In this document: positions 1 to 5,655 of the stretch, in pieces | Layout of the letters: every line of letters begins with the position of its first letter | Numbering within the stretch: the stretch's first letter is position 1 | Source of the DNA: an uncultured Phycisphaerales bacterium | GTDB lineage: Bacteria; Planctomycetota; Phycisphaerae; Phycisphaerales; UBA1924 | Reading direction: 5' to 3' | NCBI GenBank assembly: GCA_937879825.1 | Contig: CALFMQ010000011.1 | Coordinates: 1 to 10,013, forward strand | DNA: 10,013 bases | Position numbers and translations under genes: made by a program | Notes under the pieces: generated by a model | The model's database searches: none | What the model was told of the DNA's origin: nothing | What the model saw: the letters and a program-made list of their open reading frames with translations, nothing else

Positions 1-900
1 GGGTTGGAGGCGCTGGGCGCCGCGACACCGGCTTTCCGGGGAAGGGCCCCGGAGTTCTTCGGGTTGGTCGGTGTCGCCCGGTACGCCGCGCAGGCGTGCG
101 CCGGCGCGATCGGTCTCGCGCCGGAGCGACTCGAGCATGACGGCGTGGGGCGAGAGGTTCGAGCCGACCGGTTCGGCGTTGGGGTTGGCTCTGTCGATAC
201 GGGTGGGCGGCGGCTCGGGCATGGCCTCGGTGGTGTCGGGCCGGAGGCGGATGCCCTCGATCTCCGAGCCGGTGACGACACGTTTATCGCCCTGGTCGTT
301 GATGAGTCGCGCGAGGAGTTCGGGGCCGAGGGCCGTCTGCACGCGCATCGCGGAGATGGAGCGCATGGAGCCGTTATCGAACTGGTCGATGTTGAGCGAG
401 AGGGGTTGGGCGCCGGCGGTGTTGAACCCCGACGCGCCGACGCCGGTGTCGGGGCGGTTGATGATGAGCGGGCCCGCGACGCCGGAGGTCTGCCCGAAGG
501 TCGTGAACTGGAGTTGTGTTCGCAGGGCGTCGATGCCGCGGATGTTGCGGGTGGCGAGCCCGGAGTAGAAGGCGTCGGCGCGGTAGCCGAACTGATCGCT
601 GCTCCCGGTGTCGCCGCGGAAGTCGAGGGGCGCGGTGTAGCCGACATCGCCTCGGAAGCCCATGCCGCCGGCGACGTTCCCGGTGACGACGGCGTTGCGG
701 AAGTTGAGTTCGTCGGAGAAGGAGCGTGGGCGGATGTTGCGTCCGCCGGAGCCGACGCGGAGGTTGGCGTCCAGGGCGCTGCCGTTGTTGACGCGGAGGG
801 CGTTCTGGGCGCGGGCCTCGGAGGCGGGCATTGCCACGGCCGCGGCGATCAGCAGCAGCGCGATGGACGGGCGAGTCGTGGAGGTGCGGGATATCGGCAT
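1..900 (-). CDS. Secreted protein of unknown function, C-terminal part outside the window
   Basis: Open frame of 300 codons from ATG at 900 to the window edge with no stop, so the C-terminus is missing. The N-terminus is a signal peptide: an arginine near residue 5 and again at 10, a hydrophobic stretch IALLLIAAAVAM (13-24), and a likely signal peptidase I site after A-R-A (residues 29-31, before QN). The mature part has no further membrane helix. Residues 34-120 are rich in Asn, Gly, Arg and Phe, with two related segments, GFRGDVGYTAP (81-91) and DFRGDTG (93-99), hinting at a surface or beta-rich fold. Residues 225-300 are proline- and charge-rich and probably disordered. The start is supported by an AGGAAGGGGAG ribosome binding site just upstream. 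No enzymatic motif is recognised. It lies 78 bases after the anti-sigma gene and may belong to the same regulon, but that is inference. The secreted status is well supported; the function is unknown. Confidence 0.8.
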   Translation of the reverse strand, partial: MPISRTSTTRPSIALLLIAAAVAMPASEARAQNALRVNNGSALDANLRVGSGGRNIRPRSFSDELNFRNAVVTGNVAGGMGFRGDVGYTAPLDFRGDTGSSDQFGYRADAFYSGLATRNIRGIDALRTQLQFTTFGQTSGVAGPLIINRPDTGVGASGFNTAGAQPLSLNIDQFDNGSMRSISAMRVQTALGPELLARLINDQGDKRVVTGSEIEGIRLRPDTTEAMPEPPPTRIDRANPNAEPVGSNLSPHAVMLESLRRETDRAGARLRGVPGDTDQPEELRGPSPESRCRGAQRLQP

Positions 901-937
901 CGGTGCTCCCCTTCCTGAGTCGTGTGACCCGGCGGGG

Positions 938-943
938 ATTCTA
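938..943 (-). promoter_or_regulatory. Candidate -10 box upstream of the secreted-protein gene
   Basis: TAGAAT on the minus strand, five of six matches to the housekeeping -10 consensus, 37 bases before the ATG at 900. It would put the transcript start near 931 and leave a leader of about 30 bases that contains the strong AGGAAGGGGAG ribosome binding site. No good -35 box is present at 16-18 bases; only a partial match (GAC core) occurs. It suggests that the secreted-protein gene can be transcribed apart from the sigma/anti-sigma pair. Confidence 0.35.
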
Positions 944-978
944 CGCCGATCGGACGCGAAGGGTCGGTGAGATTCGCG

Positions 979-1881
979 TTAGCGGATGACGGCTTCGTGT
1001 TTGGGCGCGTGGAAAATCGACCGGGCCGTCTCGATCGCCTGGGGATTGTGCGAGTAGAGGTAGTAGACGAAGCCGCCCTCGCGCCACACGAGCACGCGGT
1101 TATCGGTGGTATCGACGAGCGGCATTCGGTAGCAGCAGGACTGATCGATCCCGATCGGGACGACGTCCTCCTGGATAAAGAGACTGAGCGCCTCGGCGGG
1201 ATTCGAGTCCAGGTGGTAGATGAGGTGCCCGGACCTGCCGGGCCCCGGCACAGCGCAGCGTCCGAAGCCGGCGAACTCATAGCCCATCGAGATGAGCGCA
1301 TCGTCGGTGCGCAGCAGGGCGTCGGGCACTTTCTCGAAGATGGACTGCGCCAGGCGCTGGGCCTCTTCTCGGGAGCGGGCGCGGAACTTGGCGTTGAAGT
1401 GGTCGTTGAGTTCGGAGCAGTCGTCCGACTCGCTTTGAATGAATGATGCGGTTCTGATCGCGCCCTGATGCCCGCCGAAGGGAGCGGGCCCGCTCTGCAG
1501 CGATGTGACGACGACCGCGGCGCAGAGCGCGAGCACGGCCGCGACCCCGAGCAGGCCGACCGAGCGGTTCCAGAACGAACGGGAGCGCGTGTCGCCGCCC
1601 GACGCGGGGGTGACGGCTTCGGTGCCGGCGTGCTCGCGGAACATCCGCTCGATCGAGGCGCGGAGGTGGGCGGGGGCCTTGGCGTCGGGCGAGACCCGAT
1701 CGACCGCGGCGCGGAGAGAACGCTCGAACTCCACGCGCGCGCGATCCTCGCTCCCGATGCGGCTCATCGGGGCTTCGCCGTCGGCGGCGGCGCGAATCAG
1801 CTCCGCCCGGCTCATCGACTCCGGGTCGAGGCGGGCGGGGGGGGTGTTCGGGTCGGGATGGAAGGTCCGATCATCCGTCAT
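979..1881 (-). CDS. Membrane-bound anti-sigma factor without zinc motif
   Basis: 300 residues with one central transmembrane helix (about 108-128), so residues 1-107 should be cytoplasmic and 129-300 outside. The cytoplasmic half has the layout of a planctomycete-type anti-sigma domain: SRAELIRAAADGEAP (24-38), then a charged helix RVEFERSLRAAVDRV (49-63) and a short helix APAHLRASIERMF (69-81). The usual His-x3-Cys-x2-Cys zinc site is absent. The outer half ends in two beta-rich segments, GHLIYHL..ALSLFIQED (218-239) and NRVLVWREGGFVYYLYS (261-277), followed by a helix. This resembles the outer domain of other transmembrane anti-sigma factors, an inference from pattern only. Its cysteines are C155, C209, C249 and C250. 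The gene starts inside the end of the upstream sigma gene (11-base overlap), so the two are translationally coupled. It is expected to hold that sigma factor inactive until an envelope signal arrives. Confidence 0.8.
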   Translation of the reverse strand: MTDDRTFHPDPNTPPARLDPESMSRAELIRAAADGEAPMSRIGSEDRARVEFERSLRAAVDRVSPDAKAPAHLRASIERMFREHAGTEAVTPASGGDTRSRSFWNRSVGLLGVAAVLALCAAVVVTSLQSGPAPFGGHQGAIRTASFIQSESDDCSELNDHFNAKFRARSREEAQRLAQSIFEKVPDALLRTDDALISMGYEFAGFGRCAVPGPGRSGHLIYHLDSNPAEALSLFIQEDVVPIGIDQSCCYRMPLVDTTDNRVLVWREGGFVYYLYSHNPQAIETARSIFHAPKHEAVIR

Positions 1882-2449
1882 CTTGGGTTCCTGCGGCGTG
1901 GGTCGCCCCGTGCCAACCGATCTCGCGAGTGAATTCTTCCAGCTCTTTTGCCAAAGTCGCCCTTGCCCGGTGCAATCGGCTCATGACCGTCCCGATCGGC
2001 ACATTCATAATCTCGGCGATCTCGCGGTATTTCATACCCCCGACGCCCCACAGCAGCAGCGGCTCGCGCTGGTCCTCGGGCAGGGCGTCGATCGCTTTTT
2101 TGAGGCGACCGTCGACATGGTCCCAGTCGAGGGTCGCGAGGTCCCACGCGGGCGGGGCTTCGTCCGGCGGGCGTTCGGTCTGGTCGGCCTCGAAGAACTC
2201 GTCGACGAGGGCGGGGCCGCGTTTTTTCTTATCGACCCTCGAATAGAAGACGTTGTGGAGGATGGTGAAGAGCCAGGAACGGATGCCGCCGCCGCGTTCC
2301 TCGAACCGGGATGAGGCGCGGATCGCGCGGAAGTAGGTCTCCTGCACGAGGTCCGATGCCTCGTCGGGGTGCCTGGCCAGTTGGAGCGCCATCCGGTAGA
2401 CGGCGTCCATCTGCTCGATCGCGAGTTGTTCGAACTCCGCTCGTTCCAA
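1871..2449 (-). CDS. ECF-family RNA polymerase sigma factor, TTG start
   Basis: 192-residue group 4 (extracytoplasmic function) sigma factor that would direct RNA polymerase to a specific promoter set. Region 2 covers about 6-77, with the core-binding motif DLVQETYFRAIR (33-44) and the region 2.4 stretch beginning RSWLFTILHNVFY (57-69), followed by basic residues to 77. An acidic linker follows (82-112). Region 4 covers about 115-170: ALPEDQREPLLLW (122-134), then the helix-turn-helix YREIAEIMNVPIGTVMSRLH (141-160). Regions 1 and 3 are absent, as usual for the family. The start is TTG: an in-frame stop lies about 30 bases upstream, no ATG or GTG lies between, and GGGGA sits at a suitable distance. 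The first ATG (codon 14) would remove part of the first region 2 helix. It sits 67 bases after the VWA gene and overlaps the anti-sigma gene, which is the classic sigma/anti-sigma order. Subgroup and target promoters cannot be told from sequence alone. Confidence 0.95.
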   Translation of the reverse strand: MERAEFEQLAIEQMDAVYRMALQLARHPDEASDLVQETYFRAIRASSRFEERGGGIRSWLFTILHNVFYSRVDKKKRGPALVDEFFEADQTERPPDEAPPAWDLATLDWDHVDGRLKKAIDALPEDQREPLLLWGVGGMKYREIAEIMNVPIGTVMSRLHRARATLAKELEEFTREIGWHGATHAAGTQDDG

Positions 2450-2473
2450 GTGTTTCCCCGAATGCGTGCCACA

Positions 2474-2482
2474 AGGGTATCA
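2474..2482 (-). promoter_or_regulatory. Candidate extended -10 promoter of the sigma gene
   Basis: TGATACCCT on the minus strand has the TGn-TAnnnT form of an extended -10 element, which can work without a good -35 box, and none is seen. It would place the transcript start near 2467 and give a leader of about 18 bases before the TTG start. A perfect 10-base palindrome, CCGCCGGCGG (2483-2492), lies directly upstream, in the spacer position; in DNA this GC-rich it could be chance. This would let the sigma/anti-sigma pair be expressed independently of the upstream VWA gene. Confidence 0.3.
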
Positions 2483-2516
2483 CCGCCGGCGGGTGTGGTC
2501 GCGTGGGATTGGGGGC

Positions 2517-5500
2517 CTAGCGGTCGTCGGGGGGCGCATCGTCCTGTTCCATGCGCTGGCGGGCGCGTTTCTTGGCGCGGAGGAGGCCCGAGGTGGTGTC
2601 CTGTTCGGGCTTGGCGTCGGTGGCGGGGGGCTTCTGATCGGGCGTCGATGGGCTGGTCGGGGAAGGTTGCGTGCCGCTGAGGCGTCCGAGCATGCGCTGT
2701 CGGGCGGCGGCCTTTCGTTCGTCTTCCTGCTTGGCGCGGGCCGCGGCGCGGACGGCGTCGTCATCGATGGGTTGCTGCCCCGGCCTTCGATCCACCAGCG
2801 GGGCGGGCGGGGGTGGGGGGCCGCCAGCGCGGGGTGCTGCACGGTCTTCGGATACGCGCCGGAGCGTGGATGCGGTGGTGGCGGCCTGGTCGCTCCGGGC
2901 GCGGACGGCGTGGAGCGCGCGGGCCCGGATCTCCTCGGCGACCTGCTTCGTGATGAGGCGGTCCCAGGCGACGCGGCGTGTGCCCACATCGAACAGGAAC
3001 ACCGCCAGCGCCCACATGAGTAGGAGTTGCCAGAGGGGCGACGAGGCGCGCTGCGGCTTGACGCCATCGCGCGAGAACAACTCGGCGAGTTCGGGTGCGC
3101 GCAGCGACAGGACGCGCCCGCCGGTCGCCTCGGCGATCTGGCGGAGCGGCGCGATGTCCGAGCGGAGGTGCCCGAGTTCCGGACCGAGTGCTCGGGAGGC
3201 GCCGCCCATGACGAGCGGGAGTTGCGTGGCGCCTTCCTTGGGCAGAAGCGCCACGACATAGTTGCCCGAGGCGTCGGCGGGGAGGCGCGTCTCGTAGACG
3301 CCCGGACCGGTCTGGTTGAGGCGGACGTCGATGCCCGTGCCGTCGGGGGTGTACACGGTGCCGGGCACGCTGAGCATGTCGCGCGGGCGTCCGTCGTCGC
3401 GCAGGGCATCGAGTCGAACGATGAGTTCGCCGTCGACGACCTCGCTGGTGAGTTCGAGGCCCGGCTCGCCCGACGGGCGCGAGACGGAGCGGGCGATCTG
3501 CGTCCACATGGCGGCGTATCCGGGCCAGTCGATCCAGCGCGCCGCCCAGTCCGGCGAGGCGTCGGACATGAAGGCCGCGACCTGCCCGCGCCCGACATAC
3601 CAGTGCGCCATGAGCGGCTCGCCCTGGGGCGAGGCCAGCGCGTAGGTGATCTTGGGGTCGTCGCGCCGGCGCGTGAGGTTCAGGCCGCGCAGCGCGGGCC
3701 ACGCGCCGGTGATCCCTGATACGAGCGACGAGCCCGAACGCAGATCGACGGGGTCGAAGAGCCCGATGCGGATCAGCGGCTTGCGGACGACGAGGATCTC
3801 CTTGATGAAGATCTTGGGCAGTTGATCGACATTGAACACCTCGTAGTACTGCCCGCCGCCCTGCCCGGCGATGTCTGCGAGTGTCTGACGCGCGGCGCCG
3901 TCGCCGACGGCGATGGTGGAGATCGTGATGCCGTGATCCTGCGCGAGCGTGGCGATGGCGGTGCCCTCGGAGGGGTCGCCCATGGACTGGCCGTCGGAGA
4001 GGAGGATGACATGCTTCACTTTCGCGTCGGCGGTGCGCAGATCGCTCACGGCCTTGGCGAGTGCGGGGTACATGTTGGTGCCGCCGCCCGGCGCGATAGA
4101 GCGCACGCGTCCGGCGGTTTCCTCTTTGTCCGCGTTGCGGGCGAGCGGGACGATGACGGTGTGTGTTGAGTTGAAGGCGATGACCTCGACGAGGTCGGTT
4201 GTTTCCATGGTGGAGATGGCCAGGGCCGCGGACTCGGTGGCGATCTGCATCTGGGACTTGAGCGTGCCGGCGACGGTCTGGCCCATCGAGCCGGAGGAAT
4301 CGAGCACGAAGGCGACGGCGGCCTGGGGCGTGATCATCTGCTCGGGCAGGTCGAGGCGCACGGGCAGGATGTCTTCGAGTTCGGTGCCCATCCATCCGCC
4401 GGCGCCGAAGGAGCGCTCGCCGCCGATCATCACGAGCCCACCACCGAGCGTCTCGACGAACTCGCGGAGGACGCGGTGGGCGACGGTTGTCATGTCGTAG
4501 GCGCCGATGTTTTCGAGCATGACGAGGTCGAAGGCCTGCATCTGGAGGAGGTCGGTGGGCGTGCCGACCGGGGCGCGCGTCTCGACGCGGATGCCCTTTG
4601 CGGCGAGTGTGCGCGAGAGCGTGTCGGGCGCGCCGTCGGGGTTGATGACGAGCACCGAGCCCTCGCCGGGTGTGATGGTGAAGCCCTCGGCGGTGTTGTT
4701 GGTCGCGACGCGGTCGCTCGAAGCGTCGTCGGGCTCGAAGACGGCGCGGAGCGCGTGGACGCGGTCGGTGTTGAGCTGCACATCGACCATCTCGACGGTG
4801 CGCCCCGGCGCGAGCGTGAGTCGGCGGCCCATGCCGGGGTCGGCGCCGTTGATATCGAGTTCGCGCCCGTCGTAGGTGAGGCGGAGCGTGCCGGCGGAGG
4901 CGTCTGTCGCGTCGAGCACGACGCGGACGCGCACCTTGGCGCCGGGGGCGGCGTTGGGGGGCGTATCGATCGCGCTGATCATCACCTCGTTGGAGACGGC
5001 GTAGGAGATCGGCACGACATCGACGCGCGTGCCCAGCGCGCCGAGTTCGCGGGCCGCCTCCAGCGCATCGCCCGATGTGGCGCGGCCGTCGGAGAAGAGC
5101 ACGAGGCGCCGCGCCGCGCCGGGCGGGAAGAGGCCCTGCGCGAATCGGAGGGACTGCTCGATGTCTGTGCCGTCGCGGAGCGTGCGGTCCAGCGGGAACT
5201 CGACGGACTGCTCGGAGGTGGGGATGGTGACGGCCGCGGGCTCACCCGCGAAGACCACGAGCCCGATCGCGTCGTCGGGCTTGCGGTCCTCGGCCGAACG
5301 CCCGAGCCAACCCTGGATCGCTTCGCTCAGGCGCGCTCTCCGCCCGCCCGCGTCGGCGGGCAGATCGGCGAAGGCGTCGGCGTACTGGCGCACGGAGTCG
5401 GAGACATCCACGACACCGATCACGGCGACGCGATCGCTCTCACGGACGCTCGCGGCGCCGGCGAGCGCGAGCGCGAGCAGCAGCATGAGCAGCGCCCGGG

Positions 5501-5618
5501 CGATTGCGGCGCTGGCGGCGCGGGCCCGCGTCATCGAGCGGAACCAGCGGAACGCCGTCCAGGCGCACGGGAGCGCCACGAGGGCCGCGAGCAACCAGAT
5601 CGGATTGGCGAAGGTCAT
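2517..5618 (-). CDS. Membrane protein with two VWA domains and an amidotransferase-like domain
   Basis: 1033 residues from ATG (a GTG two codons earlier, at 5624, is the alternative). Two N-terminal transmembrane helices (about 6-24 and 39-58) open with MTFANPIWLLAAL, the pattern of BatA-type aerotolerance proteins. Domain order: VWA 1 (about 62-208) with an intact metal site (DVSDS, DGTD, then FSDG); a beta-sandwich-like stretch (about 215-310); a class I glutamine-amidotransferase-like fold (about 320-420) with GGGLVMIGGERSFGAGGW but no nucleophile cysteine; VWA 2 (about 433-605) with DSSGS, GGGTN and LLSDG; a beta-rich region (about 720-805); a third membrane helix (about 862-878); and an Ala/Pro/Arg-rich cytoplasmic tail of about 155 residues. 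VWA domains bind protein partners through a metal ion, so a scaffold or envelope-assembly role is likely; the ligand is unknown. The gene follows the Q/P/G-rich membrane protein by 37 bases, so they are probably cotranscribed. Confidence 0.9.
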   Translation of the reverse strand: MTFANPIWLLAALVALPCAWTAFRWFRSMTRARAASAAIARALLMLLLALALAGAASVRESDRVAVIGVVDVSDSVRQYADAFADLPADAGGRRARLSEAIQGWLGRSAEDRKPDDAIGLVVFAGEPAAVTIPTSEQSVEFPLDRTLRDGTDIEQSLRFAQGLFPPGAARRLVLFSDGRATSGDALEAARELGALGTRVDVVPISYAVSNEVMISAIDTPPNAAPGAKVRVRVVLDATDASAGTLRLTYDGRELDINGADPGMGRRLTLAPGRTVEMVDVQLNTDRVHALRAVFEPDDASSDRVATNNTAEGFTITPGEGSVLVINPDGAPDTLSRTLAAKGIRVETRAPVGTPTDLLQMQAFDLVMLENIGAYDMTTVAHRVLREFVETLGGGLVMIGGERSFGAGGWMGTELEDILPVRLDLPEQMITPQAAVAFVLDSSGSMGQTVAGTLKSQMQIATESAALAISTMETTDLVEVIAFNSTHTVIVPLARNADKEETAGRVRSIAPGGGTNMYPALAKAVSDLRTADAKVKHVILLSDGQSMGDPSEGTAIATLAQDHGITISTIAVGDGAARQTLADIAGQGGGQYYEVFNVDQLPKIFIKEILVVRKPLIRIGLFDPVDLRSGSSLVSGITGAWPALRGLNLTRRRDDPKITYALASPQGEPLMAHWYVGRGQVAAFMSDASPDWAARWIDWPGYAAMWTQIARSVSRPSGEPGLELTSEVVDGELIVRLDALRDDGRPRDMLSVPGTVYTPDGTGIDVRLNQTGPGVYETRLPADASGNYVVALLPKEGATQLPLVMGGASRALGPELGHLRSDIAPLRQIAEATGGRVLSLRAPELAELFSRDGVKPQRASSPLWQLLLMWALAVFLFDVGTRRVAWDRLITKQVAEEIRARALHAVRARSDQAATTASTLRRVSEDRAAPRAGGPPPPPAPLVDRRPGQQPIDDDAVRAAARAKQEDERKAAARQRMLGRLSGTQPSPTSPSTPDQKPPATDAKPEQDTTSGLLRAKKRARQRMEQDDAPPDDR

Positions 5619-5655
5619 GCCCACAACAGGATGAGTCTACGGCGGCGGCGCGCCC

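Noticed and set aside
320..420. Residues 320-420 of the VWA protein (about bases 4359-4661) as an active glutamine amidotransferase
   Set aside because: The fold pattern fits, but no cysteine occurs at the nucleophile position or nearby, so catalysis is not supported. The interval given here is in residues; the base range is stated in this entry.
2761..4395. 544-codon minus-strand frame inside the VWA gene
   Set aside because: Same strand but shifted frame; Arg/His/Pro-rich translation without any recognisable fold, whereas the overlapping frame shows two intact VWA domains.
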